Position numbers and translations under genes: made by a program. This document shows positions 19,750-30,616 of a stretch of DNA of 42,500 nt, one piece after another. Under the pieces are notes generated by a model. The model saw only the letters and a list, made by a program, of their open reading frames with translations. It was not told the origin of the DNA and ran no database searches. The stretch lies in assembly GCA_905221605.1 (NCBI GenBank), contig CAJNDS010000613.1, positions 1 through 42,500 on the forward strand, given 5' to 3'. How positions within the stretch are numbered: position 1 is the stretch's first letter; each line of letters begins with the position of its first letter. This DNA is from Symbiodinium natans. Lineage: Eukaryota; Sar; Dinophyceae; Suessiales; Symbiodiniaceae.

Positions 19750-22460
19750 GTAAGAGGGAGCCCGTGCTCGAGAACAGGCTGCATGGCTGCTCTAAACCTA
19801 AAACCTAAACTGCCTAAACCTATAAGCACAAATGGCTGCATGTAACTTCTCGGCTCAACCTGAATATTTCTATCTATCTAGATATAATATTAGTTCTTTT
19901 TGTTTTCTATCTCTCTCTCTCTCTGTCTCTCTCTCTCCCTGTCTTTTCAGCCTCTCAGTGCACTCACCACGAATCCTGCAATGTGCCGCGCAACTTGCCC
20001 TTAACTGGGTGGCCAAGAAAAAGGGGAAAACTCTGAACCCTAAACCCTAAACCCTTAGCCCATGTCGGGTTGAGAAGCCAAGCTGGCTGGTGACAAAAAG
20101 GGGGGCACAGAGGTTCACGGGGGGGGGGGGGGGGGGGGTGGGCAGAAGCCCTAAACCCTGACCCTTAAAGCCCAACTCTCGCCAAGGGCCCCAAAAACCT
20201 TAAGCCCCAGACCCTCAACCCTGAGCCCTAAAGCCTAGGGTTTAGGGTTTAGGGTTTAGGGTTTAGGGTTCAGGGTTTAGGGTTTAGGAACCATGAAGCC
20301 GTGCACAGCAAGTCACCGAAGGAGGCAGCATGTCTTCCATGCCATGAGAAGGTGGAAGGAGGAGGTCCTCTGGTTATCAGGGGCTTTTTGGGGGGGTTAG
20401 GGTTTGGGGTGTAGGGTTTAGGGTTTAAGGGTTTAAGGGTTTAGGGTTTCGGGTTTGGGGTTTAGGGTTTGGGGTTTTGGGTTTAGGATTCAGGGTTCTT
20501 GGGGGTTTAGGGTTGAGGGTGAGGGGGCCGTGTGGGGGCTTGATGGGGTCTTTATAAGGGGGTATAACAAGGCTTTTTGGGGGGTTAAGGGCTTCTTCAG
20601 GGTTTCGGGATGGGGTTTGGGGGCTTTGAAGGTTTAGGTGTTGAGGTTTCAGAGGCTTTGGGGGCTTCAGGGGCTAAGTGCTTGTTTTGTTTTGTTTTTT
20701 GGTTGGGGGCCTCTAGTTCTCTACTGAACCCAAAACTCTGGGGACCCTAAACCCAAGACCCTAAGCCCTATTGCCCCTGAGCGGCCCACTTGGATGACCG
20801 GAATAGTGTTTAATGAAAGCGCATTGTTCCAATGCAGGAGAGCGAGAAACATCCGAACCAAGATCTGCAAAGTTAGAGCTCAGGGTTTAGGAATCGGGCT
20901 TCGGGATTAGGATTTACGGGGGGGGGGGGGGTTCAACTCCACGTCCTCCGGCATGGTGCCATGGGACGTCATCTGAGCAAGTCGCACAAATCAACAGCGC
21001 AACCACCGACCGCAGAGTACTTCTGTGCAGCACGAGTCCCCTAACACTGAACCTGCTGGCCATACTTATCAAGTATTGTGATCCTCGCTGCATCAGGCTT
21101 AGATAGCTGAGATCGGAGCCTTCAAATCTGTGCATCCGAGTTTCTAAACGAAAGCCCATGGATGTGGTTCTAGGGCAAATGGCTGACTACTCTTGTAAAA
21201 TAGGGGGGCGGTTCCCATGTGTGTTATACTTTTGAAGCCTGCCTGCACCCTAAACCCTAAACCCTAGACCTAAACCCTGAACCCTAAACCCTAAACCCTA
21301 AACCCTCCAATCACCAGGCAAGGTTATCGAGGAGCGAGCCGATGGGGTGTCAAAGCTGCCCTGAAGTGGAGTCCTGATGTGCCAGGGCTTAGGGTGTAGG
21401 GCTTAGGGTTTAGGGTTTGAGGTTTAGGGCTTTGGGTTTAGGACGCAGGGTGTGGAGGGCTTCATGAGCTTCCCCATTATGCAGATCTTCTGTCGGGAAG
21501 GCTTAGGCCTTAGGGTACATATGTTGGTGCACGTTGGTGCTGCAGGTTTGAGCATCGCAACCACCCAGTCAAAAGCCTCAACCCCAGAAGGCAGAAGGCC
21601 CCTCCGGAACCTGAGCTTTGCAACATGTGCTTCCGAACCAAGCAGCTCTGTCGACGCCCCTAAACCCAAACCCTTGCCCTGAGCCCAAAACCCTAAACTC
21701 TAAACCCTCAACGTGGGCTTGCGGGGGTCAAAAGAGTGAAAGATAACCCCGAAACTCCAACTTGGGGAACCACACCCTATGGGGAGTTGCAACCTGCTGT
21801 TTTGTAAGGTTTGGGTCTCTAGGCTTAACGTCACCAAACGCCTGGCTAAGCCTGAGACGCATTGGGCGAGGGCGCGAACATGTAGAGTTTGGCGTTTCGA
21901 TAGGTGGAGTAGTCCTGGCTCAACAACCTTTAAGCCTGGACTAGAACTCTGAACCCAACCCCAAAGCCCGCGACTCCGAAATCCCAAGGCCCTCAAGCCT
22001 AAACCCTCAAACCGTTGGCCTCAAACTCGGACTGTTCGTAAAACTCTTCAACTCAAAGCCCTGCTGTCTAAGGGCAGTTACATGTGCCCTTCATTTCGTC
22101 CCTTGCCTCGCTTAAAGGGTTCTGAAGTCTGGGCCCTTGGGTGTTATAGGGCAGAAAAGGGGTGTACAAAGAGTCCCCCTAAACCCTAAATCCTAAACCC
22201 TAAGCCTTCTAAGGGCCCATACTAAGGCTGCAACTACCCTTGGGTGCTGAGAGTCCGGGTTGCTATGGTCTTCAGGCTCCGCCAGGTGAGGCTTGAACAC
22301 GTCGGGGTTGGGGAGGGAGGGGAAGTGGGGCCACCTTATATACCACTTGTATACCTCATACTTCAATTAAGGCCCCATGTAGCTATGGTTTAGGGCCTGT
22401 GGTCCTAAAGACTTTGTAACGGCCCAGACAGCCCAAGACCGCGTACTTAAGGAATGCCAC
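19750..22460. other. Gene-free repeat-rich DNA
   Basis: Holds a CT microsatellite (19911-19938), a run of about 20 G (20118-20138), degenerate TTTAGGG tracts (20236-20288, 20398-20640, 21390-21440), CCCTAAA tracts (21248-21306, 21686-21712, 22176-22205) and a G run near 20919-20931. Open frames of 60-98 codons lack any domain. No gene is supported. Confidence 0.5.
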
Positions 22461-22462
22461 TT

Positions 22463-22560
22463 GTTACGAGATGGGGGTACCCATATACACCCCGAATATA
22501 GCATATTCCCCTGTATAAGAAGTCCGTAAAACGGAGCCATAGTGTTTTGGGTACTCGTGA
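22463..22560 (-). mobile_element. Diverged family 1 element, copy E
   Basis: GGGGGTACCCATATACACCC then GAATATAGCATATTCCCCTG and TATAAGAAGTCC follow the same block order as copy C; the right end (GTTTTGGGTACTCGTGA) is weakly inverted to the left (TTACGAGATGGGGGTACC). A telomeric unit begins five bases later. Confidence 0.45.
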
Positions 22561-22639
22561 CGCTAAACCCTAAATAAAGGGAATACGGGCCTGCTTGAGG
22601 ATTGGCGCTGATTAGGGTTTACGGTGTAAAGTGCCGGGC

Positions 22640-22990
22640 TTAGGGTTAACCCTACGCCCTAAACCCCAAACCCGAAACCCGAAACCCCAAACCCTAAACC
22701 CCAAACCCAAAACCCAAAACCCTAACCCAAAACCCAGCCCTAAACCCCAAACCCCAAACCCTAAACCCCAAACCCCAAACCCTCAACCCTGTTTTGCCGC
22801 TGTGCTCGCCCCACTGCTCCGTCGTGGCGCGCGCGCGCCTTGCGCTCTGGCTGGGCAGCGGCTTTGGCTCGTGGGGAGCACCCAAGCTAAGAGAACCCTA
22901 AACCCTAAACCCTAAACCCTAAACCCTAAACCCTACACCCTAAACCCTAAACCCTAAACCCTAAACCCTCAACCCCAAACCCAAAACCCT
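22640..22990 (-). repeat. Telomeric array with heavily mutated left half
   Basis: 22655-22790 is made of seven-base units in which CCCTAAA, CCCCAAA, CCCGAAA and CCCAAAA alternate; 22895-22990 is nearly perfect CCCTAAA. The 100 bp between them contains GCGCGCGCG. The open frames reported across this region are repeat translations (NPKP...). Confidence 0.9.
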
Positions 22991-24180
22991 TAAAGACTCA
23001 TGGATCCGAAGCCCCAACAGGGTTTGTTCAGGGATTAGGGGTTTAGGGGTTTAGGGTTTAGGGTTTAGAGTTGAGTTTCGGTTCAGTCTGAAAGTATTCA
23101 ATCAACCCTCTACAACTACAAGCCCTGCACCTCCAACAGCCCTCCGACACGAGGAGAACCCCTCACCTCTCCCGCCTGCCTGGCTCCCTGCAACCATAAG
23201 CCCCACAGAATACCAATCCAAAACTCCAAGACCTGTATAAACCTTACACCCCAAACCCATAAACCCGGACTCTCCCTAAACTGCGAATTGCTTCAAAACC
23301 CCCCCCCCAAAAAAAAAAAAAAACAAAAATGAAAATATGCTGCCTTATAAGGGTTATATTGGGATTATATGATTTTCATTTTTGGCGGTTCTAAAGCAAA
23401 CAGTAGTAAGCTCTAAACCCTAAACCCTGAACCCTAAACCCCTGAACCCTGAACCCCAAACTCTAAACCTACAACCACTCTAAACGCTCTTGTGGTTGTG
23501 AGACAGGAAGAGCGGGTCAGAAGCGCCGGCAAGAGGGATCAGCGGCTGCGTGCTTCTACTGTTCGGGTCTAGGGTTTAGGGTCTAGGGTCTAGGGTTTAG
23601 GGTTGAGTGTTTTAGGGTTTAGGGTTTAGGGTCTATGTAGGGTTTAGGGTTTAGGGTTGAGGGTTGAGGGTTCAGGGTTTAGGGTTTAGAGCTTAGGGTT
23701 TAGGGTTTAGGGTTCAGGGTTCAGGGTTTAGGGTTTAGGCTTTAGGGTTGAGAAGCCGACTGCCGAACTCAGCCTTTTAAGGTTTAAGGTTTAAGGTTTA
23801 GGGTTTAGGCCAGGGCTTGCTTCTACTTTTGCTGCTTCTTCTTTCGGCTCTGTGTGGGTGATTGTGGTTCTTACTAGGTTAGGCAAGGGAAGGAGGGAAC
23901 CAGGCCCATATATGTTGTTGTTTACATAACCCCCCTCCCCCCCGCAACCTCCCCAATTTCCGAGCGACTCGAAATATTTCGACTATCCGGTTACGTCAAC
24001 CCTCAACCCTGAATCCTATACTCTGAGTCTTAAGGTTAGGCTTGGACGGGTTCGTGGTCCGGGGGGTTGTTTCCCATGTTCAGCATTCTCGACAGCTATG
24101 AGCACGGTTGCAGTACCCCGTGTTATGATGATAGTTTCCCACCCACCAATATTGCCCCAGTGTTAAGTATGCACATGAAC
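22991..24180. other. Gene-free repeat-rich DNA
   Basis: Contains TTTAGGG tracts at 23040-23068 and 23570-23750 (interspersed TCTAGGG, TTGAGGG and TTCAGGG variants), CCCTAAA at 23414-23470, and a C8A14 run at 23301-23324. No gene is supported. Confidence 0.5.
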
Positions 24181-24189
24181 TTCCAACCA

Positions 24190-24285
24190 ATAACCCTAAA
24201 CCCTAAACCCTAAACCCCTAAACCCTAAACCCCTAAACCCTACACCCTAAACCCCTAAACCCTAAACCCCTAAACCCTAAACCAA
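24190..24285 (-). repeat. Telomeric array alternating 7-mer and 8-mer units
   Basis: CCCTAAA and CCCCTAAA units alternate nearly regularly in the second half (15-base super-unit), which suggests local amplification of a pair rather than telomerase copying of one template. Confidence 0.9.
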
Positions 24286-24398
24286 CAATGTGTTGGGCGC
24301 TGAGTCTGCCCAGGCCGCGCAGATCCCTCCTTCGGCGATGGGCGCCGCAAGAGACGCCGGAAGTTCTGGTGGCCTGCATGCACAGCTCACTGGAACCC

Positions 24399-24573
24399 CA
24401 CTCGGAGGTTCAGGGTTTAGGGTTTAGGGTTTAGGGTTTAGGGTTGAGGGTTTAGGGTTTAGGGTTTAGGGTCCTAACCAAATTATAAGTCCCTCAAGTA
24501 CCCTAATAGGGCTAAAATTGGGGTATGAGTAGTGTTATAATTGGGTTACGAAGTACCATGAACCTCCAAGTAA
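24399..24573. mobile_element. TIR element family 3, copy d, with telomeric tract inside the left TIR
   Basis: The right end reads GGTTACGAAGTACCATGAAC then CTCCAAGTAA. Its inverse predicts a left end ACTTGGAGGTTCATGGTACT then TCGTAACC. The left end actually reads ACTCGGAGGTTCA, then about eight TTTAGGG-type units (24413-24472), then TAACCAAATTATAAG. So the telomeric tract replaces about ten bases in the middle of the left terminal repeat. Confidence 0.75.
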
Positions 24574-24755
24574 TCTTATTCAGGTATTGCTGGTTATTAG
24601 GCAAATGAAGAACAGGAAATGATAACTACTCATTCCGGCATTCCTTCCCTAGACAGCAGCATTCGGCTGTAAGCATCGAGTGTGGACTAGAACTCTTCAC
24701 GCCGAGCGCGGGCTGCCCTGAAATCTAAACCCGAAACTTGTTTAAAGCCTCAACC

Positions 24756-24892
24756 TTGGGATGTTCCCCCTTATAGCTAACAGTCCGTAATCGGGATGAT
24801 GATGATAATAGGGGGGGCAGGGCTAAACCCTAAACCCTAAACCCTAATTCTAATCCCGATGAAGGATTGTTGGTACAAGCCGGAACATCCCA
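24756..24892. mobile_element. TIR element family 2, copy c, with telomeric units in the loop
   Basis: The left arm is TTGGGATGTTCCCCCTTATA, GCTAACAGTCCGTAATCGGG; the right arm, inverted, is TTGGGATGTTCCGGCTTGTA, CCAACAATCCTTCATCGGG, a terminal repeat of about 38 bases with few mismatches. The centre holds three CCCTAAA units (24823-24846). Confidence 0.8.
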
Positions 24893-24899
24893 ACCTAAA

Positions 24900-26290
24900 C
24901 CCCTACAAAGACCATCTGCGCACCGCAGTGTCAACTGCGCCTGGATGGCCTCGTTAACCTGCGTCCAAGCAATTTAGGGTTTAGGGTTGAGGGTTTAGGG
25001 TTTAGGGTTAGGGGGCTGCCCCTGGGTTGAGGGTTTAGGGTAGCACGAGCATGGGGCTTTGGGTTTCGAAGGTCTGCGGCGCGTTTTCTGGGCATGACTA
25101 GCAAGAGCAAATCTAGCCTTCGCGCGTGCTTCACAATACACAACTACTGCACTTAAGCTCCAAAACCTAAACCCCGAACCCCGAACCCTAAACCCCAAAA
25201 CCGCGATCATAGTATGTGTGCATGCAGATACAAAGATCTGTGTCTCGTTTTTCCTTCTTCTCCATCCATGCCGACTGAACTGCTGCGAGCGTACCTGTTG
25301 CATGCGGTTTAGACACCCTTTACCCTAAATCCTGAACAAGCCCAAACCCTAACCCTACTTCATGCTCACTAGCACCCAAGCGTTGACACTGGTGAGTTCA
25401 GAGTTGAAGCCTTTGGGATGGAAAGCCTTCTGCTATGGAAGGATGGTTGCCGTGAGAGCAAAAACTGGGTTTAAGTTTAGGGTTTAGGGTTTAGGGGTTT
25501 ACGGTTTAGGGTTAAGTGTTCAGCATTGAGGGTGTGAAGTCCCAAGCCCTGAAATCCTTAGCCAAACATGCCTAATACCCGACCTGCCCCCCCCCCCCCC
25601 CCCCCCCGCAAAAGGCGAATCGGAGAGCCTTGTCCTCCGACACCCCTCACTTCTTCGACCACGAGACGCTATAAGCATCCTCGCTGGTGACCTCCAACCT
25701 GTGTCCAGCTGCAGGGGGGTTTAGGGTTAATGGTTTAGGGTGCTGGCAGGAAGAGTATCTTGAACATCTATTGCCCCTTTCTTGCAGCCTTGTTGTTGGC
25801 TTCTGTTTCAGATCAGTTGAGACTGAATGCTACGCAACCCTCGTGCGAAGACCCTGAGCAAAGCGCGCCGTCAACACCTTGTACAAACTGCGGAACAGCA
25901 ACCCTACTTCACGTCGAGCATCCTGGGTCCCCAAATCGACCCCCAAACCCTAAACCCTAAACTCTAGACCCTGAACTAAACTAGTTGATTCATGCAGGGA
26001 ACTGGGGAACTGGGTACCAAAAACATCCCCTTGCAAGGGTATACGGACATAGGGTGGGCACCTAAGTTTCTATCTCCCGATTAAGAAGTAAGGTGAACCA
26101 GGTTCAGGTAGCGAAGGATCCAGACCGTTACAATACAGATAACGCGAAGCCCGGTTGTCCTAACCCATGACCCGACCCGTTGAGCACAAAGCCTCGACCC
26201 AACATCCTGAGCAACCTCAATCCTTAATTAAGCCCCCTAAACATTAAACCACATATAGAACCCCAAACCTCCATGCCCTGGAGCCCCTTG
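24900..26290. other. Gene-free repeat-rich DNA
   Basis: TTTAGGG tracts at 24974-25012, 25027-25041 and 25478-25512, CCCTAAA at 25943-25962, and a run of about 20 C at 25587-25607. Open frames of 66-102 codons have no domain. Confidence 0.5.
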
Positions 26291-26300
26291 CCCCCAGCCC

Positions 26301-26632
26301 TGCCTAAAGCCTAAAGCCTAAACCCTAAGGCATAAAGCCTAAGGCCTAAAGCCTAAGGCCTAAAGCCTAAAGCCTAAAGCCTAAAGCCTAGAGCCTAGAG
26401 CCTAGAGCCTAGAGCCTAAAGCCTAAAGCCTAAAGCCTAAAGCCTAAAGCCTAAAGCCTAAAGCCTAAAGCCTAAAGCCTAAAGCCTAGAGCCTAGAGCC
26501 TAGAGCCTAAAGCCTAAAGCCTAAAGCCTAGAGCCTAAAGCCTAAAGCCTAAAGCCTAAAGCCTAAAGCCTAAAGCCTAAAGCCTAAAGCCTAAAGCCTA
26601 AAGCCTAAAGCCTAAAGCCTAAAGCCTAAGCC
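26301..26632 (-). repeat. Array of about 46 variant heptamers (GCCTAAA)
   Basis: A near-uniform GCCTAAA array (TTTAGGC on the other strand), one base different from the telomeric unit. GCCTAGA variants occur in blocks: four in a row near 26388-26415, three near 26485-26506 and one near 26528. True CCCTAAA units occur only at the edges (26309-26317 and after 26632). Confidence 0.97.
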
Positions 26633-26739
26633 CGAAACCCTAAACCCTAATCAGACTTGTGTGGGCCCCGGCTTCGCGCATTGAGCTTTTGCGGGGCCTG
26701 AGGCCCTGAAACTTCTGGCCTTAAAGCTGGACCACCCGT

Positions 26740-26816
26740 ACAATATATTAAGGGGTATAAGGAGGGACCCCTAGAAGAGACCCTTCCTCCTTTAGTCCCT
26801 TGAATATACACAAGTG
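26740..26816. repeat. Short inverted repeat
   Basis: ATATTAAGGGGTATAAGGAG at the left and CTCCTTTAGTCCCTTGAATAT at the right pair over about 20 bases with several mismatches. Possibly another miniature element of unknown family. Confidence 0.4.
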
Positions 26817-26871
26817 CACGCAGCTCGTGGAAACTGTTTGGGGGACTTGCTTCGTAGATTGGTGTTCAGGG

Positions 26872-26955
26872 GAACCCTAAACCCTAAACCCTAAGCCTTA
26901 AACCCTAAACCCTAAACCCCAAACCCCAAACCCTAAACCCTAAACCCTAAACCCC
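26872..26955 (-). repeat. Telomeric array (CCCTAAA)
   Basis: About 12 units with CCTTAAA and CCCCAAA variants, ending in a C7 run. Confidence 0.93.
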
Positions 26956-27105
26956 CCCACAAATTTCGGAACCTGAAGCTGAGAAGCTTCGGGCTTGAAA
27001 CTTCGGGCCTGAGGGTGCAAGGATTCCAGGGCCTCCGGGCCCTCTGCTGCATTACTGTCCCCTGGCCCAACAATCGGGGGTTGCAGCAGAATTCTTGAAG
27101 CCCAA

Positions 27106-27236
27106 AACCCTAAGCTTCGTATGAAGCTTTAGGGTTTAGGGTTTAGGGTTTAGGGTTGAGGGTTGAGGGTTGAGGGTTTAGGGTTTAGGGTTTAGGGTTG
27201 AGGGTTTAGGGTTTAGGGTTTAGGGTTTAGGCTTTA
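27106..27236 (+). repeat. Telomeric array beginning at a strand switch
   Basis: AACCCTAAGCTTC-GTAT-GAAGCTTTAGGGTT is a head-to-head junction: a C-strand unit, a short hairpin and then about 15 G-strand TTTAGGG units with a triplet of TTGAGGG variants. Confidence 0.9.
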
Positions 27237-27387
27237 GAGAGGTTCTGGGCCCCTGAGCGTGCCCCTGACCGCTGCCCGCCTGACAGTGAAGATGTCGCCT
27301 CTCTCGGCAGCGTCTTCGCTACTCCTGCCTGGCAGTAGACCCCGACCATCATCTCTCAAATCCCAAGCCTGAAGTTACTGCAGTCAA

Positions 27388-27476
27388 GCCTAAACCCTAA
27401 ACCCTAAACCCTAAACCCCAAACCCCAAACCCCAAACCCTAAACCCTAAACCCTAAACCCCAAACCCTACACCCTC
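27388..27476 (-). repeat. Telomeric array (CCCTAAA/CCCCAAA)
   Basis: About 12 units with CCCCAAA variants grouped in threes. Confidence 0.93.
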
Positions 27477-28225
27477 AATCCTGAAAACCTCAACCCAGCA
27501 CAGCAAATCCGGCACCTCAACCCTGAACTCTGCGGAACAGCCGCATGGATGTAGGGACAGAACAAGAGAACAAGAGAGCCTGGGGATTTCAGGGCTTTTT
27601 TAGGGCTTTTAGGGCTTGCAGGGCTTTTCTCCTTAGGGGGTTTAGGGGGTTTAGGGTTTGTGGCTTCGTGTCTGATAAAGTGGTGTGGGCTGAAAATCGC
27701 CGCAAACCTGTTGATCTGCACCCCAAACCATGCAGTAAGCCCTAAACCCTGAAAACCCAAAACCCGAATCCTTATGCCCTGGAATGAAACCTTGACCTTC
27801 AGACCTGGACGGTGCCCTCCCTCTCAGAAAGATGCTACCCTAAACCCTAAACCCTAAACCCTAAATCCTAAATCCTAAAACTTGGGGCCGCAGGGCTTTG
27901 GCAAATTTAGGCATTCGGCGCCTATGCACCAGTTCTGGCTCTTGCTGTTCTCATCCAGCACTATGCTGTGGTCCATGTCCTTTCCACACTGATCCTGGCG
28001 AGGCAGCTTCCCTAATAAAGGGGTCTCAATAATTGCTAATAGCTTATGATCCCTTTATCAATAGACCAGAAGAACCTCCAAAATCCTGCTCTGAACATTT
28101 AAGCCCCTAGCTGACCACCCTGGGGGGTTTTTGGAAGTTGAGGCTTTGGGTACTAGTCTTGTCGGCATGCTCGTGCCTGATGAGAATGCGAATGTTGCTT
28201 CTCACCAGCACAACCTTGAACATAA
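27477..28225. other. Gene-free DNA
   Basis: A five-unit telomeric tract lies at 27837-27878. GGGCTTTTAGGGCTTGCAGG-type repeats lie at 27589-27660. A short inverted repeat (TAATAAAGGGGTC with GATCCCTTTATCA) lies at 28012-28065. No gene is supported. Confidence 0.45.
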
Positions 28226-28232
28226 TCCCCTA

Positions 28233-28335
28233 TCCCCTAATATTAAATACCCCCCCCCATTATAGTTCTATTAGTATGGCGGGGGGGAGTATTTCACATT
28301 AGGGGGTTGCGGGGGGGGATTAAATATTAGGGGAG
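28233..28335. mobile_element. Small palindromic element with C-run termini
   Basis: The left end CCCCTAATATTAAATACCCC and the right end GGGGATTAAATATTAGGGG form an inverted repeat of about 24 bases with one or two mismatches; inside, GGGGGGAGTATTTCACATTA and GGGGGTTGC give further partial pairing. 103 bp, non-coding. Confidence 0.6.
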
Positions 28336-28782
28336 GTGATTCCGCTTCCTTCTGCCATCGTTTTGGACGGAGGCTCCTAAACCGGTACAGCGGCCCCTCA
28401 AAGGGGGCGTGTAGAACATAGCTTCATGAGAAGCGCATGCTTGAAGGGGGCCCCTTTGTCTTGAAGAACTCCTACCACAATGTGCTTCGGCCTCCGAAAC
28501 TCTGCCTGAAGCCCTGATGACAACCCTGGACCCCCACTGATTCCAAGCCTAGACCCAGGGCATCCTCAACAGCTTAAACCCTAAGCCCTAAGCCCTAAAC
28601 CCTATACCCTAAACCCTAATCCCTACATGCTAGGATATCCCCAACACCCTATAATCTCCCCTTGAACCATCACTTCACCGGTTTCGGGGCCTTGTCCGGA
28701 TGAATGCAGTGGTCGCTCATGCGATGCATCAGGATATTGAAGGGCATGAGGGCCCTGGAGCCGGAGACTTCTTGACAATGGG

Positions 28783-29018
28783 GTTTAGGGTTGAGGGTGT
28801 AGGGTTTAGGGTTAGGGTTTAGGGTTAGGGTTTAGGGTTTAGGGTTTAGGGTTTAGGGTTTAGGGTTTAGGGTTTAGGGTTTAGGGTTTAGGGTTTAGGG
28901 TTTAGGGTTTATGGTTAGGGTTTAGGGTTTAGGGTTTAGGGTTTAGGGTTTAGGGTTTAGGGTTTAGGGTTTAGGGTTTAGGGTTTAGGGTTTAGGGTTT
29001 AGGGTTTAGGGTTTAGGG
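28783..29018 (+). repeat. Longest telomeric array in the window (TTTAGGG, about 33 units)
   Basis: After a few imperfect units (TTAGGG at 28811 and 28825; TTATGG near 28908) the array is essentially perfect to 29018. It is flanked by GACAATGGGG and CAAAGAAGG. Confidence 0.97.
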
Positions 29019-29291
29019 CAAAGAAGGTTTGGGGGTTGCAGTTCAGGGCTCCCTGGGTTTCGAGTCCGGGGTCTAAGCGTTTGAGGACTATCGCTTTTAT
29101 TATGTCTCTGGGTGCGATGGCCTCACTAAACACACTCCCATACCTAAACCCTAAACCCTAAACCCTAAACCCTAGACCCGGTTTAGCAGGGCCCCCTCAG
29201 ACGCCGCCGACCCATGCACCAGCTAGCTGCTTTGTTGTCCAGTATCCAGAACTAAAGGTTGACCGTTGGGATTCTCTCGGGATTTTCGTAC

Positions 29292-29392
29292 CCCTAAACC
29301 CTAAACCCTAAACCCTAAACCCTAAACCCTAAACCCTAAACCCTAAACCCTAAACCCTGAACCCTGAACCCTGAACCCTGAAACCTATCCCT
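29292..29392 (-). repeat. Telomeric array ending in CCCTGAA units
   Basis: Ten perfect CCCTAAA units and then four CCCTGAA units. A smaller tract of four units lies at 29142-29175, and a TTTAGGG/TCTAGGG tract at 29517-29562. Confidence 0.95.
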
Positions 29393-29732
29393 AAACCCTG
29401 GGCTACACTACTACTCAGGCATTGAGCGGCTCGCGATCGGGAACTGAGGCGGCGGCTGCCTCTCGGTTGGCCTTTTGGGGTCGAGTGGAAGCTCCTCCAG
29501 GCGTGCGTCGCGCCGTGTTTAGGGTTTAGGGTTTAGGGTCTAGGGTCTAGGGTTTAGGGTTTAGCTGGGTGCCAATTTATGGGGTGGGCTGTCTATCCGC
29601 CCTCTGGATATCCCTTGCGGGGCAGCCGCGCTACCGCCGAGGGAAGGGCGATGGAGCTTTGGCGAAACGGCTCCTTGCACCAGCCTTATCCTTTGGGGGC
29701 CACAGAACCCCCAAAAGTGGGATCAGATAGGT

Positions 29733-30118
29733 TTGAGTGTTCCTCCTTATACTAACAGTCCTGAACAAGGATTATAACAGGGAATAATGTTGCACCTGTT
29801 TTGGTGTGCCCCGCCCCCCCCACCCCCAGAACAGTGGAAGCTGTTGTTGTCTCTTCTTACACGATCCACGGGTTCTATGTCATTTTAAAAGGGAGGAGTT
29901 TATATAAGTGTACAAGGGGCAGGGAGCCCGGCAATCTACTTCAAAGGCGGGCTCCCGGGCGATTTGACTTTATTCAGGATCCCACCGCGCACCCCCAAAC
30001 AGACAGGGTGTCCTGAGTAGCCCAACCTATAGACTTTATGGAGGGGGTCCCCACTAAACCAGGTAGAACATTACTATAATCCCTATTATGGACTGGTGGG
30101 ATAAGGGGGAACATCTGA
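29733..30118. mobile_element. Family 2 TIR element, apparently full length (about 386 bp)
   Basis: The left arm (TTCCTCCTTATACTAACAGT, CCTGAACAAGGATTATAACA, then AATAATGTTGCACCTGTTTTGG) and the inverted right arm (GTTCCCCCTTATCCCACCAG, TCCATAATAGGGATTATAGT, then AATGTTCTACCTGGTTTAGTG) pair over about 75 bases with moderate mismatch. The 230 bp interior has one 71-codon frame with no domain. No telomeric tract is present, so this copy shows the uninterrupted terminal repeat. Confidence 0.7.
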
Positions 30119-30383
30119 AGATACCATAGTACTATAATCCCAATTGAGGCCCTAACCCCAAAATCGTAAACCCTCAACACAACCCTGAACCATGAGCCGG
30201 GTTCAAACATAAAAACGTGCTAACAACCTCTAAGCCTCCTTCAACCCCCTAAACCCTCAACCCACGCAACCTTGAAAAACCCTCGAACCCTAGAATCCTA
30301 GCACATCCTCGAACCTCCAAAACCCTAAACCCTTCAAACCCTAAACCCCGCAAAACCGCTAAAACCCTTCTACCCTGAACCCC

Positions 30384-30384
<1 letters not shown>

Positions 30385-30424
<40 letters not shown>
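30385..30424. repeat. Poly-C run of about 40
   Basis: A homopolymer of about 40 C, followed by GGCAAAAAAAAAG. A second run of about 20 C occurs at 30559-30579. Confidence 0.95.
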
Positions 30425-30426
<2 letters not shown>

Positions 30427-30616
30427 CAAAAAAAAAGAAAAAAGACTCTAAACCCTTTAAACCCTAAACCATCTAAACCCTAAATCCTAACGCCTAAACC
30501 TCTTAGGGAAGCTTGGGGAGCCTTAGGGAGTAGTTAGGTACCCTTGGGTTGCCCGCCACCCCCCCCCCCCCCCCCCCCCTTTCAACCACCCTCCCTCACG
30601 GACCCTATACCTTCGT

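Noticed and set aside
26301-26632. CRISPR-like regular repeat
   Set aside because: Contiguous 7-base units without spacers, in a eukaryotic context; it is a telomere-variant array.
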